A DNA stretch of 64,000 nucleotides from Cytobacillus solani (GCF_001420595.1 NZ_LJIX01000006.1:193361-257360), one strand, 5' to 3'. Numbered from the stretch's first letter, positions 51,046 through 61,440 are shown. Program-made: numbers and translations. The notes: generated by a model not told the origin, from the letters alone.

Positions 51046-52866
51046 ATGCCTTGTCCATCATTTCAGACATCAACTTTCCTAAGCGGTGGTGTTGCTCCGG
51101 TTAATCTTGTTGTCGCAGATTTTAATGGGGATGGAAATCCCGACCTCGCTGTCACAAATCAGACTTCCGCCAATATCTCAGTGTTTTTAGGGAATGGCTC
51201 AGGCGGTTTCGCTTCGGCTCCCGGAAGTCCGTTTTCTAGCAGCGGCCTGAGTCCAGATTCGATCATTTCCGATGATTTTAATGGAGACGGGTTTCCTGAT
51301 CTTGCTGTTGTGAATGGGATTGGCAATACTGTTTCGGTGTTTTTAGGGAATGGGACCGGAGCGTTCACCCTCGCTCCCGGAAGTCCTTTTTCTAGCGGAG
51401 GTTTGTCTGCATCCGATATTGCTTCTGCCGATTTTAATGGGGACGGGATTCCTGACCTCGCTGTCTCAAACCAAAACGGCAATGTCGCTGTGTTTATAGG
51501 TAACGGGACGGGGAGCTTTGTTTTCGGTGTTAATTTGATAAGTGCTGCTCCAACCGCCGTCATTTCAGCCGATTTTAACGGAGACGGGTTTGCTGACCTC
51601 GCTGTCTCAAACTCTACAGGCACCATCGCAGTGTTTTTAGGGAATGGAGCAGGGGCATTCGCCTTAGGTCCTGGAAGTCCTTTTCCAAGTGGAGGTTCAG
51701 TATTTGCAGAGATCATTGCCACGGATTTTAATGGAGATGGATTTCTGGACCTTGCTGTCACGGACTTTATTAACAACGCTGTCTCAGTGCTTTTAGGGAA
51801 TGGCTCGGGAGCATTCGCCCTAGCTTCTGGTAGTCCTTTTCCAACCGGAGGTATAGGTGGTACACGTGATATTACGTTTGGGGAATTTAATTGCGATGGG
51901 ATTCCAGACATCGCGGTCACAAACACAAGCGACAACACAATCTCGCTGCTTTTAGGAAATGGGACGGGAGGATTCACTCTCGCGCCTGGAAGTCCTTTTT
52001 CAAGTGGCGGACTTGGCCCAACCTCGCTAGCGTCAGCCGATTTTAATGGAGACGGACTGGTTGATCTAGCAGTCACAAACTTTACATCTGGCACAATTTC
52101 GATTTTACTCAACGACTGTGAGCCCGAAATAGTATGTCCCGCCGATATCACGGTAGCAAATGATCTCAACCAATGCGGAGCTGTAGTAAACTATCCTACT
52201 CCTACCGTTTCAGGTAACTGTATTGGAGCTATTGCATCATGCAGCCCGGGTTCCGGTTCCTTTTTCCCTGTAGGGGCGACGATGGTGACATGTACGCTAA
52301 CAGACGCCTCCGGAATTGTAGTTGATTCCTGTTCATTTACCGTTACTGTCGAAGACACCCAAGCGCCGAACATCACTTGTTCTAATGATATTATGACATC
52401 AAATGCTCCTGGCCAATGTGGAGCAATTGTCAACTTTCCGGCTCCAATTGCAAGCGACAACTGCCCTGGTGTGATGGTTTCGTGCTCCCCTGCATCAGGA
52501 ACCTTTTTTAGTGTAGGCATCACACCAGTTATTTGTACTGCGACTGATAGCGCTGGCAATACTGCCGAATGCTCTTTTACAGTTACAATAGTCGATTCTG
52601 AACCTCCAGTGATTACTTGTTCTGACGATATAACGGTATTTAATGATCCTGGAAGTAATGGAGCATTTGTCAGCTTTCCAGATCCTACTGTAATCGATAA
52701 CTGTCCTGGCGCAACAGCTGTCTGCACCCCGGCATCAGGTTCCTTTTTTCCTCGGGGGACAACAACTGTCACATGTACGGCTACAGATGCGGCTGGAAAT
52801 ATCAGCGCTTGTTCTTTCAACGTAATCGTGATTGTCGATCCTTGCCGGTTTTTTAGTGGAAGATGA
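51046..52866 (+). CDS. FG-GAP (VCBS) repeat protein with three HYR domains
   Basis: The 606-residue protein has about seven FG-GAP/VCBS repeats (residues about 15-360; DFNGDGxPDLAVTN and VFLGNGTGxF motifs, Ca2+-binding-like Asp/Asn/Gly loops) and three HYR domains (about 365-605; TAxxTCxxxSGSFFPxG and Cys pairs). Such beta-propeller plus Ig-like modules are typical of surface or matrix proteins. No signal peptide or anchor is present (begins MPCPSFQTSTFLSGGV), so it could be a spore-surface protein made in the mother cell. Codon use is clearly GC-richer than the neighbourhood, a sign of transfer. TTTGGAGG precedes the ATG. Confidence 0.88.
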   Translation: MPCPSFQTSTFLSGGVAPVNLVVADFNGDGNPDLAVTNQTSANISVFLGNGSGGFASAPGSPFSSSGLSPDSIISDDFNGDGFPDLAVVNGIGNTVSVFLGNGTGAFTLAPGSPFSSGGLSASDIASADFNGDGIPDLAVSNQNGNVAVFIGNGTGSFVFGVNLISAAPTAVISADFNGDGFADLAVSNSTGTIAVFLGNGAGAFALGPGSPFPSGGSVFAEIIATDFNGDGFLDLAVTDFINNAVSVLLGNGSGAFALASGSPFPTGGIGGTRDITFGEFNCDGIPDIAVTNTSDNTISLLLGNGTGGFTLAPGSPFSSGGLGPTSLASADFNGDGLVDLAVTNFTSGTISILLNDCEPEIVCPADITVANDLNQCGAVVNYPTPTVSGNCIGAIASCSPGSGSFFPVGATMVTCTLTDASGIVVDSCSFTVTVEDTQAPNITCSNDIMTSNAPGQCGAIVNFPAPIASDNCPGVMVSCSPASGTFFSVGITPVICTATDSAGNTAECSFTVTIVDSEPPVITCSDDITVFNDPGSNGAFVSFPDPTVIDNCPGATAVCTPASGSFFPRGTTTVTCTATDAAGNISACSFNVIVIVDPCRFFSGR

Positions 52867-52889
52867 AGCTGAAGAAGGTAATAAAAATG

Positions 52890-52930
52890 GAGGAAGCATG
52901 GAGAAGCTTCTCTAGCTTCCTCGCAAAAAA
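52890..52930 (+). terminator. Terminator of the FG-GAP/HYR gene
   Basis: GAGGAAGC/GCTTCCTC (52890-52897 with 52915-52922) with an inner GAGAAGC/GCTTCTC stem. Confidence 0.75.
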
Positions 52931-53534
52931 ACACTAGTACCGTTCCTGTGCTTCCTACTTAATCGTCGTCAAAACCTTCTCAATTATACAAAGACGTGTT
53001 CTCATTAAAAAATTGAGCTTTTCTGAACCTATGAGTATTACAATCATATAAAACACGATAACAAACGGGAATACGTCTATTTATAAATGAGTAGCAATGA
53101 ATCCAAGAAGGGGAGATAAGAATGTACTTCCATTATAGGCCAGCGTCCATTTGATAACGTACCATCGTCTGTGACTAATCTCTTCCCAAAGCGAGCAGGC
53201 ATCGCGTGAAGCATGATGGAAAAATAGGCGCCAATCCTAAACCTATAAAATTAAAACCAACAAAGGAATAAACAATGGGCAATGGAAACAAAAGAAACTT
53301 TTGAAAGCGCTTGAACTAGATCTGGTTCAACAGCTAAGTTTAAGTAGGTGAATAAAACTACATCCAGATTACGTTGTTGAAAACCTTTCAGAGCTTATGT
53401 TTGCTTAATGTAAAAATTTCAGTGGATAAACAAATGGATTAGATTATTCATCAACCAATACAAAATTCCACTGAAAAACTAAACTGTACTCGTTTAAAAG
53501 TCAAAATAAAGTTGTCATCCAGTTTTCTCTTCAC
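52931..53534. other. Gene-free end of the third island
   Basis: No intact gene. Stop-riddled frames near 53157-53225 (SVTNLFPKRAGIA then SMMEK) recall a fragment of a multidrug MFS transporter, but the match is too short to assert. Confidence 0.4.
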
Positions 53535-53550
53535 GGGCGGCATGGTGTAA
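53535..53550 (+). repeat. Fourth groEL-end att copy (distal boundary)
   Basis: GGGCGGCATGGTGTAA, one mismatch (A to G) against groEL. It is followed by a terminator and then chromosomal genes, so it is probably the oldest right boundary. Confidence 0.7.
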
Positions 53551-53639
53551 TCTGACCCAATTCGTGATATTTCAAGGTTTTCAAGGGTATTAACATGTAC
53601 ATGATCTTCATGTTCGCAATTTACATACTAAGTATTTTA

Positions 53640-53674
53640 CCCCCTCCTAATGAAAGAGGGGGGGTTCTTTTTAT
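53640..53674 (+). terminator. Probable native groEL terminator
   Basis: CCCCCTC/GAGGGGG (53640-53646 with 53656-53662) with TTCTTTTTA, 90 nt after the last att copy. It is 53 kb from the groEL stop it once served. Confidence 0.6.
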
Positions 53675-53725
53675 AAGCTTTATTCCGTTTGATTATCAAT
53701 CTGTGAAATTTAAAAGAATGGTGGG

Positions 53726-54553
53726 CTACTTTATCAAAACTGCACCATCTTCCGTTTCAGCTGAAAGCATGTTAACGCCTTTACCAATAATATGTGCTTT
53801 CTTATTATAATGTGGTAACAGTATTTCAATATCTTCACCAGCAGTTGTCAATCGAAGGGAATCGGGTGTTTTTTTATAGTGAATACGAATATCTCCTGAA
53901 GCACTTTTTGCTTGAACCTTTGGCTGTTCCTTTGCCTCTGTTATATAAATTTGCCCATCAACTGTTTGTATCTTATGAGTGATGCCCTTGCTTTCTTTTA
54001 TGGCAACATCACCTGCATTTGTCGTAATCGAAAGGTTTTCAATTGTACTTTCAGCTATTGACACACTACCATCTTTTGATTGGATATCTGCATATGAGAT
54101 GGACATATTTTCTAGAATGACATCGCCCGCAGAAGTCCTTACCTCTACTGATTCCAGCACTAAGTCATTAATATTTAAGTTACTATCATCCGTATGAAGT
54201 GTAAGTGTTTTAAGTTGACCTTTAGGTAGCTGTACGAGAATAGTTGTCTGACGAATGTGAATATGATCTGTCCATTTTTTCTTTTGTTGCTGCTCTTCCA
54301 TCACCAATCTATTGTATTCTTCTCGAATGTTTACCATATTTTTATTTAATTGATGTCCTTTTATTTGTACATGTATTTTATCATCAGATGAGTTGATAAA
54401 TTCGGTATTTAACATATCAAGTGACACATCGAGATGGGACACCGCTTCATACTCACCAATTGTTATAGTTTTAGCGGGTTGTTTTATATATAGAAAAAAA
54501 ATAGCTGTGCCTACAATTCCGAGCAATAGTACTGCTAAAATTGTTCGTTTCAT
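53726..54553 (-). CDS. DUF4097-type membrane-anchored protein (LiaG-like)
   Basis: The 275-residue protein has one N-terminal transmembrane helix (about 4-22) and a C-terminal beta-helix-like DUF4097 domain (about 120-275, repeated SAGDVxI/NAGDVAI motifs). DUF4097 proteins accompany cell-envelope stress ABC or two-component systems. The ATG abuts the permease stop. Confidence 0.8.
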   Translation of the reverse strand: MKRTILAVLLLGIVGTAIFFLYIKQPAKTITIGEYEAVSHLDVSLDMLNTEFINSSDDKIHVQIKGHQLNKNMVNIREEYNRLVMEEQQQKKKWTDHIHIRQTTILVQLPKGQLKTLTLHTDDSNLNINDLVLESVEVRTSAGDVILENMSISYADIQSKDGSVSIAESTIENLSITTNAGDVAIKESKGITHKIQTVDGQIYITEAKEQPKVQAKSASGDIRIHYKKTPDSLRLTTAGEDIEILLPHYNKKAHIIGKGVNMLSAETEDGAVLIK

Positions 54554-55242
54554 TAGGCTACATCCTTTCTATCAATATGACGGAAGGATAAATAAGCAAT
54601 GCCGATTCCAAGCAGCGCTAGAATCAGTGGAATAATGACGACATCGGCTAGGCTAAATGTCTTTCCACTATCTGAAACCGTTGAATTTACTAAAAAGCCA
54701 ATAATGACAGCTGAGGTAATCGTTGTCGCTGTTGATTTTTTTCGCATGCCGAAAAACAATGGAATTAATGCAATCGCACCCATTGAAAATGCGTTTGTGA
54801 CTGTTTTGGGAAAAGTGGCTATTATTTCTTGCCAAGTGATTGTGCCTGCAAATAGTCCGATAGAAGGCTGTAGAAATAATGTGATCACTTGCATAAAACA
54901 AATACCAATCAATAAACTTCCTGTCGTAAAGGTATAGGCAAGGATTAATTTAGCCAGTAACAATTTTTTTCGCTCGATTGGGTATGTGAATAGCACTTGC
55001 ATCGTTTTCGTTCGAAATTCCGAAATGATTAAGCGCGATAGAATGACACTGCCAAAAGTAATGAATGTAATATTGGAGATAACTGTAATAAGTGACATAA
55101 ATTCTTGGAACGAACCCATATCTCCACTGTCAATTGCTATTAATGTGACAAAACCATAGATGCTCAAAATACAGCATACAAAGGTTTTAAAATAACGTGT
55201 CATCTGATTTTTGTTCCATTCAAGCTTCATGATCTGCAGCAT
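54553..55242 (-). CDS. ABC-2 type permease
   Basis: ATG 55242 (GGAGGG upstream) gives 229 residues with six predicted transmembrane helices, typical of BcrB-like ABC-2 permeases. It overlaps the ATPase gene by 23 bp. Confidence 0.85.
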   Translation of the reverse strand: MLQIMKLEWNKNQMTRYFKTFVCCILSIYGFVTLIAIDSGDMGSFQEFMSLITVISNITFITFGSVILSRLIISEFRTKTMQVLFTYPIERKKLLLAKLILAYTFTTGSLLIGICFMQVITLFLQPSIGLFAGTITWQEIIATFPKTVTNAFSMGAIALIPLFFGMRKKSTATTITSAVIIGFLVNSTVSDSGKTFSLADVVIIPLILALLGIGIAYLSFRHIDRKDVA

Positions 55243-56155
55243 TTGTGATCCCTCCGTTAATGCGGCGAACAAAGTATTCTTCCAATGTTTGCTGCCTTAT
55301 TTCCACTTTCTCGATATCTACCCCATTAAGAATTAGATGCTTTGTCATAGAGGTTGTCTTTTCGTTTATTTTTGTAATCTGCAGCGTTTTTTCGCTAAAG
55401 ATTTGTACTTTAGCACCAAACGCCTCTTCTAGTAAACGCTTTGCCTTATCAGTGTCACTCACTACCATTTCAATCATTGGCTGTTGCAGCTTGCGGAGTT
55501 CAGTCATTGTGATTTCTTCAATTAATTTACCATGATGTAATATGCCAATTGTATCGGCAATGGACTCAATTTCAGAGACAATATGGCTGGAAATTATAAT
55601 GGTCATTCCATACTGTTTTTTTAATTTGATAAATAACTCACGCATTTCTTTTATGCCGATTGGATCCAGCCCATTAACTGGCTCATCCAATATTAATATT
55701 TTTGGTTTTGTGACAATTGCACGTGCAATTGCTAGGCGTTGGCGCATACCGAGTGAAAATTCTTTTACCTTTTTCTTCTCTATCTCCCTGAGTCCTACAA
55801 TTTCTAAAACCTTAACAATGCGATTATGATCTTTATATCCTATATATGCACAATGCAATTGCAGGTTTTGATAGGCGGTAAGGTTATCGTAAAATACTGG
55901 ATATTCAATTAAACTGCCGATGTCTTTTAAATAATGATAAGAATCTTTAGTGATCTGCTCGTTTTGAATAATGATTTCACCGGATGTCGGTTTAACTAAG
56001 TTTAATATCATTTTCATTATCGTGGTTTTACCAGCACCATTTGGTCCAAGAAACCCATAAATTTCTCCTTCTTTTATATTCATGTTCACATTGGTAATGA
56101 CAGGATCGAGTGTAAATCGTTTTGTTAACTGGTGTGTCTGAATAATATAGGTCAT
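55220..56155 (-). CDS. ABC transporter ATP-binding protein (BcrA-like)
   Basis: The 311-residue ATPase has Walker A GPNGAGKTT (37-45), a variant signature FSLGMRQRLAIA (about 136-147), Walker B ILILDEPVNGLDP, and the C-terminal extension typical of bacitracin-type exporters (BcrA). First gene of a minus-strand operon with permease and DUF4097 genes; likely detoxification of a cell-wall antibiotic. Confidence 0.92.
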   Translation of the reverse strand: MTYIIQTHQLTKRFTLDPVITNVNMNIKEGEIYGFLGPNGAGKTTIMKMILNLVKPTSGEIIIQNEQITKDSYHYLKDIGSLIEYPVFYDNLTAYQNLQLHCAYIGYKDHNRIVKVLEIVGLREIEKKKVKEFSLGMRQRLAIARAIVTKPKILILDEPVNGLDPIGIKEMRELFIKLKKQYGMTIIISSHIVSEIESIADTIGILHHGKLIEEITMTELRKLQQPMIEMVVSDTDKAKRLLEEAFGAKVQIFSEKTLQITKINEKTTSMTKHLILNGVDIEKVEIRQQTLEEYFVRRINGGITNAADHEA

Positions 56156-56307
56156 ACATAAGCCTCCTGTTTCTACTTGCTTATTTACAGCTTAAAAGAT
56201 GAAAGTAAAAACAAAGTAAACAGAATGGAAAATGTACGAAATTTTTATTTGAAAGGTGGGTAGGGGTGGGGAAAAATGCTAGAATGAAAATAAAAAGAGG
56301 AAAATGT

Positions 56308-57030
56308 ATGACAGATCATGCAAGGATTTTAATTGTGGATGATGAAATGGGCATTTTAAAAATGCTAGATATCACTTTGAAAAGAGAGCACTTTTCCAAT
56401 ATTACAACAGCATCAACAAAAGAAGAGGCATTGCGGGCTATAGAGGAAAAAGAATTCGATATTATTTTATTAGATGTCATGCTGCCAGATGGTGATGGGT
56501 TTGCGTTATGTTCAGCGATTCGTCAGCAAACGACAGCGCCCATTTTATTTATTAGTGCACGTTCTAGTGACTTTGATAAATTAACAGGGCTTAGTATTGG
56601 CGGGGACGATTATATTACAAAGCCTTTTAATCCACTTGAAGTGGTGGCGAGAATACGTGCCATTTTGCGCAGACAGAGAGTGTACGAAAATAGGATAGGG
56701 CTATTTGAAAAGAAAATCTATGAATACAACACATTTTCATTTTCACCGGATGAGGCTTTATTAACTGTGCATGGGGAAGCAGTAAAAGCTACTGCAAAGG
56801 AATTAGAATTATTGCATTTCTTTTGTAAAAACCCAAACCGTGTGTTTACGACTTCAAAAATTTATGAGCTTGTATGGGGAGAGGATGTGTTTGGAGAAGA
56901 GAAAACGGTCACAATTCATATTGCAAAGCTGCGTAAAAAGTTAGGTGATCATTCGAGAAATCCAACGATTATCGTTAACTTGCGAGGCATTGGCTATAAG
57001 TTTATTCCTCCAACAGGTGATACAAGGTGA
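56308..57030 (+). CDS. OmpR-family response regulator
   Basis: ATG 56308 (AGAGGAAAATGT upstream) gives 240 residues: receiver domain with D11/D12, phosphorylatable D56 (LLDVMLP) and K105 (ITKPF), then a winged-helix DNA-binding domain (VHIAKLRKKLG). It overlaps the kinase gene by 4 bp and is divergent from the BcrA-like operon it likely controls. Confidence 0.93.
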   Translation: MTDHARILIVDDEMGILKMLDITLKREHFSNITTASTKEEALRAIEEKEFDIILLDVMLPDGDGFALCSAIRQQTTAPILFISARSSDFDKLTGLSIGGDDYITKPFNPLEVVARIRAILRRQRVYENRIGLFEKKIYEYNTFSFSPDEALLTVHGEAVKATAKELELLHFFCKNPNRVFTTSKIYELVWGEDVFGEEKTVTIHIAKLRKKLGDHSRNPTIIVNLRGIGYKFIPPTGDTR

Positions 57031-58124
57031 AAGTTCAACACCGCTTTATTCGATACCTATTATTAGGATTTGCTTTTTGGTTATTGCTTTTAGCTATCAT
57101 AATACCAATTATTATGCAGCTTATTTTACCAAAGTTCGGGCTTGCTGGTGAGAAGTATGAGTGGATAGTGCCCATTGTTATTTGTATTGTGACACTGTTA
57201 TGCATAATTCTATTTGGCTGGTATTTTGGCAGTCCCTTAATGCTTGTGATGAAGGGGATTAACCAGCTTGCTCATGAGGATTATACTACTCTTCAAGAGC
57301 AAAAAAAAATATATACACGCAAAGGAAAGTTGAAAATTCGCTATCGATTATATCAGGAAGTGATCTCACAGCTTTCTGACCTGCGCTCACAGCTAGAAAA
57401 AGCAAAGGGCGAACGTGAGCAGGTAGAAGAGTCGAAGCGGGATTGGATTGCAGGAGTTTCACATGATTTAAAAACACCATTAACCTACATTAAAGGATAT
57501 TCTAAATTATTACTAAGCCCGGATTATGATTGGTCAAAAGAGGAGCAGCATAATTTCATTCAAGAAATTGATGATAAAGGGACACATATGGAGCAGCTTG
57601 TAGAAGATCTAAATTTAGCCATACGTTTTGAGGGCGCACAATTGGTGCCCATTAGTAAAACAGCACAAAATATTGTTACTTTTATCCAACAAGTGCTTGC
57701 TGATGTTAGCAATGATTTGCGAGCGCAAAAACATCAATTTGAAATGTATACGGAACTCGATGCTTTAGTGATGGAAGTTGATTCTCATTTATTAAAACGG
57801 GCACTGCAAAATATATATATAAATGCAGTAATCCACAATGAAGCGCCTATTACAATTACAACTACCTTGGTAAAGGACCAAAGTATATTAACCATCTGTA
57901 TCCAAGATAATGGAATCGGTTTGACAAAGGAAACGCAGCAAAATTTGTTTAATCGTTATTACCGGGGCACAACAACCGAACAAAAATCTGAAGGAACAGG
58001 GTTAGGTATGGCGATTGTGAAAAGTTTAATTGAAGCGCATGAGGGTGTGATTGCAGTAGAGAGTTCATTACAGCAAGGGACAAAATTCACAATCACATTA
58101 CCCATAAATCATGCAATCCCTTAA
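57027..58124 (+). CDS. Sensor histidine kinase
   Basis: Two transmembrane helices (about 8-32 and 48-68) with a very short extracellular loop, then a linker, DHp domain with His146 (VSHDLKTPLTY) and HATPase (DNGIGL; GTGLGMAIVK). The short loop fits BceS-type kinases that sense via their ABC transporter, encoded divergently here. Confidence 0.9.
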   Translation: MKVQHRFIRYLLLGFAFWLLLLAIIIPIIMQLILPKFGLAGEKYEWIVPIVICIVTLLCIILFGWYFGSPLMLVMKGINQLAHEDYTTLQEQKKIYTRKGKLKIRYRLYQEVISQLSDLRSQLEKAKGEREQVEESKRDWIAGVSHDLKTPLTYIKGYSKLLLSPDYDWSKEEQHNFIQEIDDKGTHMEQLVEDLNLAIRFEGAQLVPISKTAQNIVTFIQQVLADVSNDLRAQKHQFEMYTELDALVMEVDSHLLKRALQNIYINAVIHNEAPITITTTLVKDQSILTICIQDNGIGLTKETQQNLFNRYYRGTTTEQKSEGTGLGMAIVKSLIEAHEGVIAVESSLQQGTKFTITLPINHAIP

Positions 58125-58173
58125 TGAAACAAAGTTTTATCAGTCATGAATCATTAAAAATACCATTTTGTTT

Positions 58174-58212
58174 GAGGTCACTGAAATTTTCAGTGGCCTC
58201 TTAGTTTTGTTT
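58174..58212 (+). terminator. Terminator of the two-component operon
   Basis: GAGG-CACTGAAA/TTTCAGTG-CCTC stem and a TTAGTTTTGTTTT tail. Confidence 0.75.
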
Positions 58213-58236
58213 TATATCCCCTGTTTTTCCAAACTA

Positions 58237-58285
58237 TTGACAAGTAACGACGGTGTGTTATGCTAATGCTGACAGACAGTCGGTC
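58237..58285 (+). promoter_or_regulatory. Promoter and operator of the TetR operon
   Basis: TTGACA (58237-58242), a 16-bp spacer, TATGCT, then the imperfect palindrome GACAGACAGTCGGTC (58271-58285), the type of site bound by TetR repressors, directly after the expected start point. Confidence 0.7.
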
Positions 58286-58307
58286 TATAAAACAAGGAGA
58301 TGTAAAA

Positions 58308-58955
58308 ATGAGAGTTGTAAAAGATGCAGAGATACGTAGAAATGAAATACTTGATGCAGCGGAGGAGCTCTTTGGTCAGAAGGGTTTTGACGGAACAAGT
58401 ACAAAAGATATTCTAGAAAAGGTCGGAATTGCAAGAGGAACGCTTTATTACCACTTCCAATCGAAGGAGGCTATTATGGATGCGCTGATTGATCGATATG
58501 GTGACCGTATTTTACATGCAGCAAGGGAAGTTGCTGTAGACAAGAGCATACCTGTAAATGAGCGCATTATTGGTGTTGTAATGGCTTTAAATGTAAAGGG
58601 GGATAGCGGCGAGGAAATCAAGGAGCACATGCATAAGCCGCAGAACGCGCTTATGCATCAGAAAATACAGAAGGTCATCATTAACAACGTTCCTGGGATA
58701 CTAGCAGGTATTATCCGCGAGGGCATTGAGCAGGGACTGTTTGATACGCCGTTCCCGTATGAGTGCATGGAGATGGTTGTGGCATATATGAATACTGTTT
58801 TTGATGATGATATGGTGGAGATGACGAATGAAGAAAGAGTATCACGTATACGTGCGTTTGTTTTCAACTTAGAAAGGCTGCTTGGTACAGAAAGCGGAAG
58901 CCTTATGTACATCATGCAACTGTTTGGTGGCGAAGACAGCAACGATAATGAATAA
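58308..58955 (+). CDS. TetR-family regulator
   Basis: ATG 58308 (AAGGAGATG upstream) gives 215 residues with an N-terminal TetR HTH (TKDILEKVGIARGTLYYHF, about 34-52) and a ligand domain. It is probably autoregulated through the palindrome at 58271 and controls the ABC transporter downstream. Confidence 0.9.
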   Translation: MRVVKDAEIRRNEILDAAEELFGQKGFDGTSTKDILEKVGIARGTLYYHFQSKEAIMDALIDRYGDRILHAAREVAVDKSIPVNERIIGVVMALNVKGDSGEEIKEHMHKPQNALMHQKIQKVIINNVPGILAGIIREGIEQGLFDTPFPYECMEMVVAYMNTVFDDDMVEMTNEERVSRIRAFVFNLERLLGTESGSLMYIMQLFGGEDSNDNE

Positions 58956-59088
58956 TATAGGATCTCCATTTAGTGAAAAACATAGAAATTACTAATAGAA
59001 GATGGAAATGAAGGGAGCTTGCAGTTAGAATGACTCTCTCAATAATCTGGATACTAAAGAAGAGGAATACAAAGTCAGGGGGAAAGTG

Positions 59089-61440
59089 ATGTTTTTTAAG
59101 ATTGTAAAGAACGATTTTAAAAGGACCAAAATAATAACGACAGCAGTATTTGTATTTATTACGATGGCAGTTATTTTGGCAGCTAGCGCGATCAACAATA
59201 TTGCCAATTTGATTCAATCGATGTCAGAATTACAGGAACGTGCAGTGCCAGCTGATATTACACAGATGCATTCTGGAGAATTTGATCAGGCAGGGATTGA
59301 TCAATTTACTGAGAAACATCGTGAGAATATTGCGATGCAGGAGACAATGGTTCTTCTGACGCTTGATGGAAGACATATTCATTTTGGCAAAAATCAAACG
59401 ATGTCGGGAACTGTACAGGATATTTCATTTGTTGTTCAGAATGAAAAATTTGACTTCATCTTAAATCTAGACAACGAAAAGCTTGAGGTAATGGAAGGTG
59501 AGGTCGCGGTTCCTATTTATTTCATGCAATATTATGATTTAAAAATCGGTGAAACAATTACAGTGAAAAATGGAGACTATGAAAAAGAGTTTGTCATTTC
59601 CGATTATGCAAGAGATTATGAGATGAACTCTTCTCTTACTTCTTCGAAACGGTTTGTTGTGAATCAAGTTGACTATGATGAAATGCGGAAATTTCAGGTA
59701 GGAGAAATAGAATATCTCATCGAATTCAAACTAAATGAAAACGGGGATTCCTTGGCTGTTCAGACTGCCTATATTGAAGCTGGACTTCCAGCAAACGGTC
59801 CTGCAATAGATGGGAAAATATTCCTGGTATTTAATGCTTTGTCAGATACCGCAGTGGCCATGGTCATTATACTAATCAGTATTCTATTGATTATTATTAG
59901 TTTTCTCTGTATTAGACTTACGTTTTTAGCAACGATTGATGAAGATATAAGAGAAATTGGTGTAATGAAAGCTATCGGTATATCCAAAATGGAAATAAGT
60001 AAGGTATATCTGAACAAATATAGAATGATGTCGGTACTAGCTGGTACAATCGGGTATTTGCTTTCCTTTGCAATTGTTAATCTGATTAACGGTAACATGA
60101 AACTTTATATATCCTCAGATTTATCAGGAAATTTGAAGTATGTACTTTCACTTATCGCTCCAATTATGTTTTATTTCATGATTGTCATGTACTGCAAGAA
60201 AGTACTGAAAAGAATCGATAAAATTTCAGTGGTGGAAGCCTTACGTTCCAATATTATGGAGCGTGGAAAGAACCGCAAATACAGTTTTCCACTGCAAAAG
60301 AATAAATGGTTTAGCACCAATATCTATATGGGACTTAGGGATGTTTGGATACGACGCAAACTATATAGACTGCTGTTCTTAATTTTTATCGTATGTACAT
60401 TTATTATCATACTTCCTATCAATCTTTATAACACCATGAATTCACCAAAATTTTCTACATACATGGGCATTGAAAAATCCGATATTAGAATTGATTTTCG
60501 AAAGACAGATACAATAACAGAAGATTTTAACAAGCTGCTCGAAGAGATAAAAAATGATTCCGAGATTGTGAAAAACGCAGCATACGTCACGAGTTCATAC
60601 CAGATTAAAAATACTGAAGATTCATGGGACTATATTAATATTGAAATTGGGGATTTTTCCATATTCCCATTAGAATACCTTGAAGGAAGGGCACCAAAGG
60701 CTGAAGGAGAAATCTCACTATCTTATGCGAATGCCTCAAAAGACGCATTAAACAAGAGGGTTGGAGATGAGGTAATAGTAAAGGTTAATGGGAAAGAAAA
60801 GACGTTGAGAGTGACTGGTATTTATCAAGATATTACAAATGGCGGAAAAACAGCAAAAGCAGATGCAAGTCTTGAAATAAATAAGGAAGCCGTTCTTTGG
60901 TATATTGTGAGCATGGATGTGGCGCCCGGTGTGGATATTCACGAGAAAATGAACGACTATCAGAATACGTATGATTCTGCACAAGTTAATGATATTAAAG
61001 AATACACACAACAGACACTTGGAAATATTATTGAACAAATGTACACCATGGTATTAGGGGGAATTGCCATTGCTGTCATGATTATTGTGTTGATTACTGT
61101 ACTATTCCTCCGGATGTTATTATCAAAGGATATGTCTCAGATTGCCATTATGCGAAGTATGGGTTTAACTTCTAAAAATATTAGTCATCAATATTTGGCA
61201 GGAACGTTGACGGTACTCGTATTTGGAATCATATTTGGAGCATTCGCTTCCAGTTATTTAGGAGAGATCCTAGTAAGTATAGCTATGACTTTTATGGGAG
61301 CTGCAAAAATTGAATTAATTAATGTTGCATGGCAGACTTGGCTGTTATGTCCATTAGCATTGATTGTAATAGTTGGTATTACGATATTTGTGTCTTGTAA
61401 AGTAGCTGTAAAAGATGATTTATCTGTAACTTTAAGATAG
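59089..61440 (+). CDS. ABC transporter permease, FtsX-like (MacB type)
   Basis: ATG 59089 (AGGGGGA upstream) gives 783 residues with an N-terminal transmembrane helix, a large extracellular domain, and two FtsX-like three-helix domains (about 255-370 and 650-780). With the ATPase next door it forms a lipid/antibiotic export or sensing complex. Confidence 0.88.
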   Translation: MFFKIVKNDFKRTKIITTAVFVFITMAVILAASAINNIANLIQSMSELQERAVPADITQMHSGEFDQAGIDQFTEKHRENIAMQETMVLLTLDGRHIHFGKNQTMSGTVQDISFVVQNEKFDFILNLDNEKLEVMEGEVAVPIYFMQYYDLKIGETITVKNGDYEKEFVISDYARDYEMNSSLTSSKRFVVNQVDYDEMRKFQVGEIEYLIEFKLNENGDSLAVQTAYIEAGLPANGPAIDGKIFLVFNALSDTAVAMVIILISILLIIISFLCIRLTFLATIDEDIREIGVMKAIGISKMEISKVYLNKYRMMSVLAGTIGYLLSFAIVNLINGNMKLYISSDLSGNLKYVLSLIAPIMFYFMIVMYCKKVLKRIDKISVVEALRSNIMERGKNRKYSFPLQKNKWFSTNIYMGLRDVWIRRKLYRLLFLIFIVCTFIIILPINLYNTMNSPKFSTYMGIEKSDIRIDFRKTDTITEDFNKLLEEIKNDSEIVKNAAYVTSSYQIKNTEDSWDYINIEIGDFSIFPLEYLEGRAPKAEGEISLSYANASKDALNKRVGDEVIVKVNGKEKTLRVTGIYQDITNGGKTAKADASLEINKEAVLWYIVSMDVAPGVDIHEKMNDYQNTYDSAQVNDIKEYTQQTLGNIIEQMYTMVLGGIAIAVMIIVLITVLFLRMLLSKDMSQIAIMRSMGLTSKNISHQYLAGTLTVLVFGIIFGAFASSYLGEILVSIAMTFMGAAKIELINVAWQTWLLCPLALIVIVGITIFVSCKVAVKDDLSVTLR

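Noticed and set aside
51159-52169. Long minus-strand open frame (336 codons) inside the FG-GAP gene
   Set aside because: It is the antisense shadow of a periodic, GC-richer coding sequence. Its product is a low-complexity Pro/Ser/Lys repeat with no ribosome binding site.
53157-53260. Possible fragment of an MFS transporter
   Set aside because: Only about 20 codons look convincing, with stops between them. Not enough to annotate.
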